64,000 nt of DNA from positions 115,172,004 to 115,236,003 of the forward strand of contig CM030363.1 of assembly GCA_017893485.1 (NCBI GenBank), in the 5' to 3' direction. A model generated the notes under the pieces. That model did no database searches. It had not been told where the DNA came from and saw only the letters and a list, made by a program, of their open reading frames with translations. Both the position numbers and the translations under genes were made by a program. Source of the DNA: Hemerocallis citrina (taxonomy: Eukaryota; Streptophyta; Magnoliopsida; Asparagales; Asphodelaceae). Within the stretch, counting starts at the first letter, position 1. The number at the start of each line of letters is the position of its first letter. Below are positions 21,590 to 32,761 of the stretch, piece by piece.

Positions 21590-23480
21590 AGGGGCCGTTG
21601 ATCATGGAGGAGCGCGGATTTTTGAGAGATCCATTGGTCTCCAGCGCTCGGCAGATTTTTCCTCCGTTTGCGAGCTCGGGATGGCGCTTGCTCGGCTGCC
21701 GACCGGAGACTGTTCGGCGTTCCGAGCAACGTGGCGCAATCTGAGCCATCGGGTGGCGGCGCGTCTCCCAAGAAAACGCTATCTTGTCTTTTAGCGCACG
21801 TGGCGCAATCTGGACCGTTCGTCATTAGAAGCACGAATTTCTGAGAGATCCAACGGTTGTAGTAGCTTGGTGTCTTTTTTCTCCGTTTACGAGCTCGGTA
21901 AGGCACTTGCTCGACTGCCGACCGAAGGTGAGGGGTCTCGGCGGTCCGAGCGACGTGGCGCAATCTGAGCCGTCGGATGGCGACGCGCATCTCGAGACGG
22001 GCACATTCCCCAAGAAAACACTATCTTGTCGTTTAGTGTCCTTAGCGAGATCTGGGCTGTCTGATCGAGATTAGGCGTGAAAGTTGAGGAGAAAGTGTGT
22101 TTTCTCCGTTTGCGAGCTCGGAAAGGCACTTGCTCGGAATCCGTCTGGAGACAGGGGGTCTCGGCATGACGAGCGACGTGGCGCAGTCTGAGCCATTGGA
22201 TGACGACGCGCATCTCAAGACAGGCACATTTCTCAAGAAAACACTATCTTGTCGTTTAGTGTCCTCGGCGAGATCTGGGCCGTCTGATCGAGATCAGGCG
22301 CGAAAGTTGAGGAGAAAGTATGTTTTCTCCGTTTGCGAGCTCGGAAAGGCACTTGCTCGGGATCCGTCCGGAGACAGGGGGTCTCGGCAGGTTGGGCGAT
22401 GTGGCGCACTCTGTCTCGAGACGATCCTGTTCCCAAGGGCATTAATGGTGCTTCGGAGTTTGCGCGGCGTTCCGCTTTCCCAAGTTCATTAAGGATAACT
22501 CCTTCAATTAATGCGTGGCGTTTCGAATTCCGAGGGTCATAATGGCTGGACCTTGGAGGGGAGCTTATAAGTACTCCACTCCCTTTGTCATTTCAATCCC
22601 ACCAAATGTAGAGTTTCAAACCTCGGGGGCACTGGCCTTGGGTAACTTGTCTTTCGAGGTCCGAGGTGGTTGTCGCACTTTTGCCTTTTTCTTCTCCCGT
22701 TCCTGAAGGCCCCAAAGTGGATGTCAGGAGCGGGGGGGGGGGGGGGAACGAGGCAGTAGTGGTGACGACCATAGTCCGGATCCGAGGGATGAGTTACTTC
22801 GGAAGGACGGGTGGTTGCCCTGTTGCCTCGTTCTTCTCCCGTTCCTCACGGTCCCGAAGGGGATGTCAGGAGCGGGGGAGAATGAGGCAGTAGTGGCGAC
22901 GACCGTAGTCCGGACCCGGGGTGTGAGCTGCTTCGGAGGGACGGGTGGTCGTTCTCCCACCAAGATCTTCTGCCTACTCTGTTTGCTCCGCAGCGGGTGT
23001 CAGGGTCGGCAGGGATCATGGTGGGAGAGGTGGTCATCCATGTCCGAATCCGAGGGGTGAGTTCGTCGGAAGGACGAGCGGTCGTTCTTCCGGAAGAAAT
23101 GAAGGGCGTTCCGGGCAAGTTGTTTGCAACTGTGAAGGCGCGGTTGCCAGAGCAGGCCGAACCTTTGCAGTTGCAATCAACTGGCTCGGAATGGTTGGCT
23201 TCTCCCGATCTCCGAGTGTTGATTTGCTTTCGACCGGGGCCCGTGGGTCGGCGGAATACCGACCGAGACACGGGACCTGGGGGTGCTCGCCGAGGGCGGT
23301 GCCTTAAAACATTGAATCAAAATTTTTCCTGGTTCCTCTAGACATAGGCGGGGTGTCCGAGGGTTCAGCCGTCCGAGCGACGTGGTGCAACCTGAGCCGT
23401 TGCATGATGGCGCGCATCTCAAGATGGGCACAATTCTCCAGAAAACACTATCTTGTCACCTAGTGTTCTCGGCGAGATCT
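21590..23480. repeat. Repeat zones of element 2 upstream of the opposite-strand gene
   Basis: From 21590 to 22430, units of about 225-245 bp repeat the caagaaaacactatcttgtc marker (21770, 22012, 22235), with one further copy near 23440. In between, 22686-23090 holds about three units of 130-140 bp around cttctcccgttcctgaagg and gtccggatccgaggg, with a run of 15 G at 22732-22746. No coding sequence is supported. Confidence 0.75.
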
Positions 23481-23751
23481 GGGCCGTCTGATCGAGGTTT
23501 TACGCGAAGTTTGAAGAGAAAGTGAGTTTTCTCCGTTTGCAGGCTCGGGAAGGCACTTGCTCGGACGCCGACCGGAGTCTGCGCAATCTGGCAATCTAGC
23601 TCGGACTGCGTGCGACTCGGATTCAGATCCCATTGCGCCGAGCTGGTTGACTTGGTGAGGAAGGCAGTGGTGTTGGGCCTTCGCGACATTTCGAGAGCAG
23701 CCCAAAGGTCGCGAACTTTCGTTTGGAAGTCCAAGGGACATTCCCTTTTTA

Positions 23752-23759
23752 CTATAAAT
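23752..23759 (+). promoter_or_regulatory. TATA box of the opposite-strand gene, element 2
   Basis: ctataaat precedes a CT-rich leader (tcttcacccccccctcctta) about 200 bp before the start codon at 23955. The element 1 counterpart is at 9991. Confidence 0.7.
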
Positions 23760-23954
23760 CTTCACCCCCCCCTCCTTAGACCAAGTATCATTTTTCACTT
23801 TTACTCTCTCTCTTCAGTTTTTACTTCGCCTTCGAAGTTTTCCGCTCTCTGGTGGCGTTGCTAGCTGTCGCAGTAGCGTTCCTTGTCTCCGGCGAACTTT
23901 CCGACCGTACCTATCACTTCATGGTCAGTCTCTTTCCCTTCTCTTTTAGAAAAA

Positions 23955-26900
23955 ATGATTAAGATCACGGATGAGACCCCCGCCTCGGAGCAAGCCGTTG
24001 GCCGAGGGGATAAAGGGAAGGAGGTAGTGGAGCCGAGTGATCAGAATGTCGTTCGTCCGGACAGAGAGGGCGAAGTGGCCGAGCTACCTAAAGAGGTTGC
24101 GGCGGTGTCCCGGGAGGGGAAGGCCGTGGTCACGATCGTGGAAACGCCGAAGACGGCGGGAGCGTTCGGTCGGCAGCCCATTTCTCTGTCGAGCGCGGGG
24201 GGCGTACGGGATTACGCCGAGGACACCTTGGAGAGAGTAACCCAAGGTACGGCTAAGTTGGTGGAGGAGAACGAGCCGAGGGAGCTGTCCGAGGTGGATC
24301 ATACCATCTCGTCTCTCACTGAGGGTGACCTTCACATGATTCGAGAGGGTTTCCGGATCCCTGGCGAGTATGGACTGCTTCTCCCCGGGCTGGGTTTCCG
24401 AGCCAACACAAAGTCCTCGTCGGACCTGTGCGTCTTTCCGGTCGACTCCCTTATTGCCGGACTCCGCTTCCCCCTCCACCCGTTCGTGGTTGATGTTCTG
24501 ACATGGTACGGTCTGAGCCCCGCCCAGCTGATGCCGAACACATGGAGGCACGTCATGGCATTCGTCCTCCAAAGCCAAGAGGTCGGTGGTAAGCCGAGTA
24601 TGTTCCTCTTTCGGAGTCTCTACCGACCCTGTCAGCCAAGGCGGGACGAACAAAGGTTCTATCTTACGCCCCGGCCGGGCGTAAAGCTGATCGAGAATCC
24701 GGACTCGATCAAACATTGGAAGGAGAAGTACTTCCTCATCCGAGCTCCTTCGCCGTGGGTGATACCGACAGTTTGGGCAAAGGAGGGTCTGCCCAAGCGG
24801 ACCAAGAAGGAGGCGGCGCTGAGTGATGAGGAGGCGGAGGTTCAGAAGAAGCTCCTCGCCCTGCCAGCGCTAAGTTGGAAGGATATCACCGAGGAGGATC
24901 TGTTCCGTGGGGGTCTCAGTCCGATTGACCCTAGTATGCTTCTGGTATTTATACTCTTTGTTTGTGGTTCACGAAAATTTTTCTAAGTTTTTTCGTTCGG
25001 CTTTTGCAGAGACGATGAAGCTGGATTACAAAGCTCTGGTGGCGAAGGGCCGGTCGGAGCAGGAGGCGAAGAAGAAGAGGCCTTTGGCAGGGCCTCAGGA
25101 CAGCCGGGCCTCGAAGAAGCCTTCGGTCGAGAAGACTGCCGACCGGCCGAAGGTTGAGGTCCTCGAGCAGGAGGAGATCAGCGTTCTCGATCCCCCTACT
25201 TCGGATGTGCCGGCTCCGACCCCGAAGGCGGATGCTCCCGGTTCGTCGAGCGGTACGTTCGGCGTGAAGGAGGTGTTGTCCCTCCCAGTTCCACCCCTCA
25301 CTGCCGATGCGGAGAAGATCCTGACCGAGCGTCACAAGCAGATCTTCGTGCCCGACTGGCAGGTGATGAACGTCGACGGCTTCTTGGGCGACGGCAACAT
25401 CTGCATAGAGGCGGTGAGGCATCTGCCGACCCCAAAGGACCGAGCGACCCTGAAGGCCGGGCAAGCAGGGGACGCCGTGATGCAGATCGCTCGGAATACT
25501 ATGTAGGTAAGTAGGTTGAGCTCTCCTTTATCCAAATCTTTCCTAAGTCTTTGGGTTCGGATTTTAATCCGCTGTTCTCTTTCAGACCCTCTGCCACTTT
25601 AATTTCCTGGTCGAGGAGTTTGCGAACAAGGAGCAGGAGAGGGAGCGGGAGAGGGCGGAGCGCGTCAAGGCTACGCAGCTGCTTGATGCCGAGCAGCTTC
25701 TCTCGACGAAGAGGGCTGCTGAAGTGAAGGGGCTGGAGCAGCAGCTGGCCAACGCCATTCAGCTGTCGAAGGACGCGGCGGCCAAACTTGAGGCGAAGGA
25801 GAAGGAGGCAGCCGAGCTGAAGGAGGAGTTGGCCAACGCCCGGTCGGAAGCGGAGAAGGCTCGGAAGAGGGCGGAGAGGATCAAGGCCAAGCACCTGAAG
25901 AAGGTGAAGAAGGTGAGGAAGGCCGTGCAGGAGGAGGCCGCGCAGCACATGATCCAGAACATGGAGGATGCCTACGGTCGAGCCCTGCTCCACGTAGCCG
26001 CCAAGAACCCGGGCTTCGACACGTCCTCCTACCATTTTTACGACCCTGTGGAGGGGGAGGAAGGGATTACCGAGGGTCTGCTCGGCCCCGAGGGAGAGAC
26101 GGAACCTGTCGAAGGCCCAGGGGAGACCGAATCCGAAGGCGAGGAGGAGGACGACTCCGAGGAGGAGAGTTGGAGCGAAGGGGGAGGCGAGGGCGATGGC
26201 GAGGACAAGGCCGGGGGGTCGACGGACCCGAGCGGCAAAAAGGTCGACCCCTGACTCGGTTGTCTTTTTTAGTCTTTTGTCGCTTTGTTTATTTTTGTAA
26301 GCCTCATTGCGGACTGGCCACCGCTTGTGTAGAACTTTCACCTCGATTTTGAATGAAAACATTTTGTTTGGCCAAAATTTGTCCAAAGTGTTGAGCCTCG
26401 GATTTGTGCGTAACTAGTTGTAGATGTTTCCGTGTATTGTCCCATCGGATTTATCTCCGCTTTTCAGGTGAAGTTCGGTCCGATCACGGAGGTTGTATAC
26501 CTTCAGAAGGAGCTGGCCAAAACGAAGCGTGAGCTCTCGGACAGCCGACAGAGGCGGTTTCTCCTGCTCAGCCAGCTGGAGGAGACGAGGGCAGCTTTGC
26601 GGAGGTACTGTCGCGAGCTGTGGCAACTGCGGAAGTACCCCCAAGCTCCTTGTCCCAAAGGCGAAGTCGAGCGGCTCCGTAGGGAGCTCACTGCCGCCGA
26701 GCAGAAGAATGACGACCTTTTGGCCGAGGTCCAACACTTGGAATTAGCGGAGAAAGAATGCGCGGCGGCGGAAGAGAAACTGACTTCCGAGCTGGAGAAG
26801 GCATCGACCGAGCGCAAGAGGCTATTGGCCGAAGTCGATAGGCTCAGGAGGATCACGATAGATAGGGGGATCGAGGTTACCCACTTCCGACGGCTTGCGA

Positions 26901-27902
26901 CCGATGGCGCCACCATCTCTGGCTCGTCAAGACCCTCTCGTCCGAAGAAGACGGCGAAGGACGACGCTTTGAGAGACAGAATCATTGAACTGGAGGAAGA
27001 GGTCGCGTCGCTCAAGCTTGCGCCGGAGAGGGCTAACGTCCGCAGTACGTCGTGCACTCGTGAAGAGAGCGAAAGGGGGATTACGTTTTACGAACTCGCG
27101 ACATGCTCGCCTGTGACCAGACGGAGTCCAGCCGATGCTCAGAGCAGTGCGGCCGTCTCGTCGAGCGGGGCCTCGGTCGGCATCGCAGTTAGAGCCAGCA
27201 GCGAGGGAGGGCCGCGCTTTGTTGGTTTAGGATCGAGCTCGGAGGGCAGGCCTCGTCGTCCTCGTGTTTCCTTAAACCGAAGCGTTCCCCTTCCGAAGAG
27301 AACCTGACTATGTCGCTTCGTGTCCCTTCTGATTGGTTGTAAAACGTTGTTGTAGACTCGGTCTTGTTGTATTGTGGAACCATTATGTCTGAATATGATT
27401 GAAAAATTCTTCAAGTGCGGTGCCTCGGAAGTATATTGAAATCTTGTTGTTCATTTTCCCCTTTTTTCAGCTCGAGGCGGCCGATTCATATGCTGATATG
27501 CACGGCTCGGATGATGACTCTGAATTCGAAGGCACTTCAGGGACGGCGGTTCTGAGCCCCAGGAGCGTCGAGCTGGAGGTACGCCGAGCTGAGAGTGAGC
27601 AGGCTCACCTTTTGTCCGTCCTCGACCTACGGGAAGCCGAGATCCAACGTCTGGAGAATAGGATCGCCAAGCTGAACCCTGCAGAAGGGGACGAGGATTC
27701 GCAAACCGCGTTCAGCAATGCTCTTCGGGTCAAGTGTATTCGGCATAACCAGTCGAAGATTATAGCCGAGTGGGATGATTTGCTCTCGGAGATTCGGCAT
27801 TTGCAGACTGTGGTAGCAAAGCTCCGGAACGATGTAGGGGAGCTACCAACCGAGGGGGACGAACAGTCAGCCGAACAGTCTAGTGAAGATTTTTCCATAT
27901 GA
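23955..27902 (+). pseudogene. Opposite-strand spliced gene of Tat element 2 (Transposase_28-like), best preserved copy
   Basis: Exon 1 (23955-24933) starts MIKITDETPASEQAVGRG and is open throughout, with RIPGEYGLLLPGLGF, LRFPLHPFVVDVLTWYGLSP and LMPNTWRHVMAFVLQSQEVG of the Transposase_28 type. Exon 2 (25010-25506) starts after ttttgcag; its last codon before the gtaagt donor is TAG, where element 1 has TCG. Three modules follow, each after a ttcag acceptor: 25586-26254 (coiled coil ending in acidic SEGEEEDDSEEESWSEGGGE), 26468-27307 (coiled coil with VRSTSCTREESERGITFYEL), and 27471-27902. Exon phase is kept. The role is unknown; it is transcribed against gag-pol if the promoter works. Confidence 0.8.
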
Positions 27903-28754
27903 GGGCTAAGTGTAGTGGGTCGGCGTCGTGTATTTTGTTTCCCAACGCTTTGTAACCATGAAAAGATGTGCTTTGTGTTATGGCCTGGTTGTTTAATAAA
28001 ATATCTTTCATTGCTTTGCCTATATCTATGTTGGTTGCGCCGAGATCTTTGAACCGAGCGTGTTAGTTCCCTCGGCGAGAGTGTTGAACCAAACGGGCTC
28101 CTATGAGTACACTGTTTTGTCGTTTAGCGACTCTGACAAGGTACGACACGACTTCCCAGGCAGCTCTGCCCCCAAGAAAGCGCTATCTTGTCGTTTAGCG
28201 CAAGCAGCAAGATCTGAGCCGTTGAAAGTAGGCATGAATCTCGAGGCGGCTCAGTTCCCAAAAAAACGTTATCTTGTCGTTTAGCGCAGGTGGCAAGATC
28301 TGAGCTGTCTGATCGAGATCAGGCGCGAAAGTTGAGGAGAAAGTGTGTTTTCTCCGTTTGCGAGCTCGGAAAGGCACTTGCTCGGAATCCGTCCGGAGAC
28401 AGGGGGTCTCGGCAGGACGAGCGACGTAGCGCAATCTGAGCCATTGGATGACGACGCGCATCTCAAGACGGGCACATTTCTCAAGAAAACACTATCTTGT
28501 CTTTTAGTGTCCTCGGCGAGATCTGGGTCGTCTGATTGAGATCATGTGCGAAAGTTGAGGAGAAAGTGACTTTTCTCCGTTTGCGAGCTCGGGAAGGCAC
28601 TTGCTCGGTAGCCGACCCAAGGCGTAGGGCTTCGGGCTTCGGCTGTTATGTAGGAGAGTTCGGATTATGTGGCCAAACGTAGGTTTGGTGTCCCTCCGCT
28701 GACGGAGCGGAGGGGCGGACCATTCCCGATTTGCCGCGAAGCAAGCTTGGGTGG
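27903..28754. repeat. Repeat zone of element 2 downstream of the opposite-strand gene
   Basis: Hairpin-bearing units like those of 21590-22430 recur near 28180, 28267 and 28489. This zone lies on the other side of the opposite-strand gene, beside the 110-bp array. A possible poly(A) signal aataaaat is near 27996. No coding sequence is supported. Confidence 0.6.
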
Positions 28755-29230
28755 ACTGGGAGCTAAGTGTTGGACTCCGGGTCCGTCGTTGTAGTCCAAC
28801 GGTTGTGGGAGCAATTCCGAACGGCGATCTACCCCTAGCTCTCTCGGAGGCGAGCCGAGGAGGTAAAGTCAAGCCGAGTGTTGGACTCCGAACCATCGGT
28901 GTAGTTCAACGGTTGTGGGAGCAATTCCGAACGGCGATCTACCCATGGCTCGCTCGGAGGCGAGCCGAGGAGGTAAAGTCGAGCCGAGTGTTGGACTCCG
29001 AACCATCGGTGTAGTTCAACGGTTGTGGGAGCAATTCCGAACGGCGATCTACCCCTTGGCTCGCTCGGAGGCGAGCCGAGGAGGTAAAGTCGAGCCGAGT
29101 GTTGGACTCCGAACCATCGGTGTAGTTCAACGGTTGTGGGGGCAGTTCCGAACGACGGTCTACCCCTGGTTCGTCCGGGGACGAGCCGAGGAGGTGAGGT
29201 CGAGCCGAACGTGGACTCCGAACCATTGGT
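28755..29230. repeat. 110-bp tandem array of Tat element 2, about four units
   Basis: The marker ggttgtggg occurs at 28801, 28911, 29021 and 29132. Units share gagcaattccgaacggcgat and gtgttggactccgaaccat with the 113-bp array of element 1, so both derive from one ancestral unit with small length changes. Confidence 0.92.
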
Positions 29231-29401
29231 TGAAATCATTTATTTAAAAAGCAGGTGACAAGAGGGGAGAGAAACAGATGAATTCAAAAACATGCGAAAG
29301 CTTTCTTTATTAATAATCGACGGCGAACCGTTTTACATAGTACAATTTTTGAAAATAGGTTACAAGTCGGAGGACTGGAATGGCTCGATATCCTATGATA
29401 C

Positions 29402-30480
29402 TTAGAGCGGCGCCGGAGCGCTTTCTTGGTATTTTAGGAGGTGGTCGGCATTCCAGGTCCTCGGAAGCTCTCTGCCCTCTAGGTCTTCGAGACAATATGC
29501 TCCGGGCCGAACAACCCTTGTGACCCTGTACGGCCCTTCCCAGTTCGGAGCCAGCTTGCTCTTCTGACTGGGGAAAGATATGGATAGCTTCCTCAAGACC
29601 AAATCTCCCTGCTTAAGGTTGGCGGGTCGGACCTTTTTGTTGTACGCTAGTTCAACCCTTCTTCGGTAGGTCTGCTGTCGAATTGACTCCCTTTCCCTCA
29701 GCTCGTCTATCAGGTCCAAGTCTGCTCTGAGGTCCCTGGCATTCTGTGCTTCGTCATAGGCTGTGAGGCGAGGGGAAGGTATTCCGACCTCGAGAGGTAT
29801 CACGGCCTCGGACCCATAGGTGAGGTTGAAAGGGGACTCGCCTGTGGGGGTCCGCTTGCTCGTGCGATAGTTCCATAGGACGTTGGGGAGTTGGTCGACC
29901 CACAAGCCCTTGGAACTTTTGTCTAGCCGTTTCTTGATGCCTGCGAGGATCTACCGGTTAGCATTTTCTGCCTGTCGTTCGACTGGGGGTGGGAGACGGA
30001 CGAGAAGCGCTGTTGGATGGCCAGGTCGTCGCATAGAGCTCGGAATGCTGCGCCCGTGAACTGAGTCCCATTGTCCGTCACGAGGACGCGGGGGACACCG
30101 AACCTACAAATGATACTCCTCCAGAAGAACTGTACCACTTTGTTCTCGGTTATAGTGGTGAGGGGCTCGGCCTCGACCCACTTCGAGAAGTAGTCAATGG
30201 CCACGACCAGGAACCTGAACTGACCCGGAGCCGGAGGGAAGGGCCCTAGTAAGTCCATGCCCCACATTGCGAAGGGGATGGGACTTGATAGGGAGGCGAG
30301 GTTGGCCTGAGGGAGGCGTCGGATGCTGGAGTGTCTCTGGCAGGAGCTGCATTGCCGAACGTGTCGTTCGGCGTCTTGAAGGAGGGTCGGCCAGAAGTAC
30401 CCATAATTCAAAGCTTTCTGGGCCAAGGACCTAAATCCTGAGTGTGCCCCTCCGATGCCTTAGTGGAGCTCTGGTAGGGC
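29402..30480 (-). pseudogene. Integrase of Tat element 2
   Basis: 30426-29923 includes CSSCQRHSSIRRLPQ (zinc finger Cys pair), MDLLGPFPPAPGQFRFLVVA and TDNGTQFTGAAFRALCDDLA. 29905-29402 continues with ESPFNLTYGSEAVIPLEVGI and NWEGPYRVTRVVRPGAYCLE. Stops at the junction with RNase H (around 30457, LPELH then stop) and around 29950 break the frame. The third catalytic region lies at the break near 30000. It is a closer match to element 1 than to the chromovirus. Confidence 0.9.
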
Positions 30481-31917
30481 GTATTCGGCCTGATCCGGAG
30501 AGAGGCACCTTAGGTACGGTCGGCCGTCTATTTGAGAGAAAGAGCATTTGTATAGGATGCCCTCGATCAAGACATACCGCTCGGCCCGGGTTCTGACTCG
30601 GCGAGCCTCTTTGGGGTCATCGGGCAGGAGCCCGTCCCTTAGGAATTCCACTAAAGGCTTCATCCAGTTATCTTGTAGCATGACCAGCAACGATTCCGCC
30701 GAGCCAGGCGTCTCATCTTCGATGCTCGGCTTAGAGAGGACTTCGATCAGCACGGTCTGTTCGAGATCTTGAAGTGAGGACGAGGCCAATTTGGAGAGGG
30801 CATCGGCCTGGGAGTTTTCTTCCCGAGGGACCCGCTGGATGAGCGCCTCCTCGAACCGGCCCATGAGATCCCGAACCCTAGCAAGGTACTTTGCCATCCG
30901 CTCATCTCGAGCTTCGTACTCGCCCAAGACCTGGTTCACGACGAGCTGGGAATCGCTGTGGATTCGGAGGCGCAGTGCCCCAGCACTTCGTGCAAGTCCG
31001 AGACCAGCGATGAGTGCTTCGTACTCCGCCTCGTTGTTCGAGGCCTTCAAGTTCATATGGATCGCGTATTGGAGGACGAAGTCGTCAGGGCCGTTCAGAA
31101 TGATGCCAGCGTCGCTTCCTTCATTACAAGAGGATCCGTCCACGAAGACTGTCCAAATGGGGGGTCCATTCGGAATGTGTTCGACCTCAGGGGTAGTGGA
31201 CTCCACGATGAAGTCGGCGAGCGCCTGTGCCTTAATCGCTGTCCGAGGCTGGTAAGTGATGTCGTACTGGCTCAGCTCTATGGACCACTTCATCAGCCAG
31301 CCCGAGGTCTCGGGCTTGTAGAGGATCTGCTTTAGTGGTTGGTCCGTGAGGACGACGATCGAGTGGGACTGAAAGTACGGGCGAAGCTTCCTTGCCGCTG
31401 TGACTAGGGCGTAGGCCATTTTCTCAATCTTCGGATAGTGGAGCTCGGCGTCCCGAAGCACCTTGCTCACGTAGTAGATGGGCCTTTGGGACCGGTCCTC
31501 CTCTCTTACCAGGACAGCACTTAGGGTCTGCTCGGAAGCAGCCAAGTAGACGAAGAGGGTCTCGCCCGGGACCGGTTTGCTGAGCAGAGGGGGGTTCACC
31601 AAGTATGCCTTCAGTTGGTCGAACGACTCCTGTTGTGGCTGGCCCCATTCAAAACCCTTAGCCCCCCTGAGTGCTTTGAAGAAGGGGAGGCATTTTTCTC
31701 CCGACTTCGAGAGGAACCGACCGATAGCAGCGAGCCGACCGGTGAGCTTCTGCACCTCCTTGATGTTCCGAGGCGGGGCCATATCTAATATGGCCTTAAT
31801 CTTCTCGGGGTTAGCTTCGATTCCTCGTTGGCTTACCATGAAGCCGAGGAATTTTCCCGAGGAGACCCCGAACGCACACTTGTTCGGGTTCAGCCGCATG
31901 CTGTGCTTTCTCAACAC
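30460..31917 (-). pseudogene. RT thumb and tandem RNase H domains of Tat element 2
   Basis: This open 485-codon piece starts in the RT thumb ([20 protein letters not shown]), then the connection block ([20 protein letters not shown]). The first RNase H reads [18 protein letters not shown], where the usual first catalytic Asp is replaced. The archaeal-type RNase H then reads [53 protein letters not shown] and [16 protein letters not shown] with catalytic residues visible. The stop that separates it from RT (near 31928) is TAG where element 1 has CAG. The tail enters integrase ([20 protein letters not shown]). Confidence 0.92.
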
Positions 31918-31929
31918 GCCGAAGGCCTC

Positions 31930-32761
31930 CTAGAGGTCGGCTACATGATCGGTGCCTCGGATGCTTTTGACGAGCATGTCGTCAACGTACACCTCCATGT
32001 TTCGGCCGATCTGGCTCTGGAAGACCTTGTTGACGAGGCGCTGGTAGGTGGCGCCTGCGTTCTTCAAGACGAACAGCATTACCCGGTAGCAGTAGAGGCC
32101 TTGGTCGGTGACGAAGGAAGTCTTCGGAATGTCCGGAGGGAACATTCGGATTTGATTGTACCCCGAGAAGGCGTCCATGAAGCTGAGGAGCTCATGGCCC
32201 GAGGTGGCGTCAATAAGGGTGTCGATGTTCGGGAGAGGGAATGGGTCTTTCGGACGCGCCTTGTTCAGGTCGGTGAAGTCAATGCATATTCTCCACGAGC
32301 CATTAGACTTCTTGACCATTACAACATTCGACAGCCACTCGGGGTAATTTACCTCCTGTATGAACTTGGCCTTCAGCAGTTTATCCACTTCTTCCTTGAT
32401 GGCCTGCTCTCGCTCGGGAGCGAACTTTCGCCTCTTCTGCTGGACCGGTTTGCACCCCGGTTCGACACTTAGGCGATGGACGAGCAGTTCCTCGGAAATG
32501 CCGGGCATGTCCGCGGCCGGCCATGCAAACAAGTCATGGTTATCTCGGATGCATTTAATCAGGTCCGAGCACAGTGCGGTCGGCAAGGATTTGCTGATGA
32601 GGAACTTCCGGCTCGGATCCTCGTCCGAGAAGAGCACTTCTTCTAACTCGTTCGCCGGCTCGGACGTTGGCCGGGCCTTCGGCTCGGGGATTTCTAGTGT
32701 CTCGAGCGAGAGCACTGGTCCCCCGGTGGAAGTCATGTAGCACTTCCGGGCTGTTTCCTGA
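31930..32761 (-). pseudogene. Reverse transcriptase of Tat element 2, cut upstream
   Basis: The minus strand reads, right to left, SNEPANELEEVL-type linker sequence, then [75 protein letters not shown] and the catalytic YVDDM (31989-31975). At 32761 the element sequence stops abruptly inside the linker between protease and RT and chromovirus sequence begins. Minus-strand reading beyond that point is not Tat coding sequence. Confidence 0.9.

Noticed and set aside
25499..26386. 295-codon minus-strand frame opposite antisense-gene exon 3
   Set aside because: It mirrors the Glu/Lys/Ala-rich coiled coil as Leu/Pro/Arg-rich sequence, a typical shadow of a GC-rich gene.
28835..29247. ORFs on both strands of the 110-bp array
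   Set aside because: Repetition of one unit in several frames; no start context or domain, and the 113-bp array of element 1 does not keep them.
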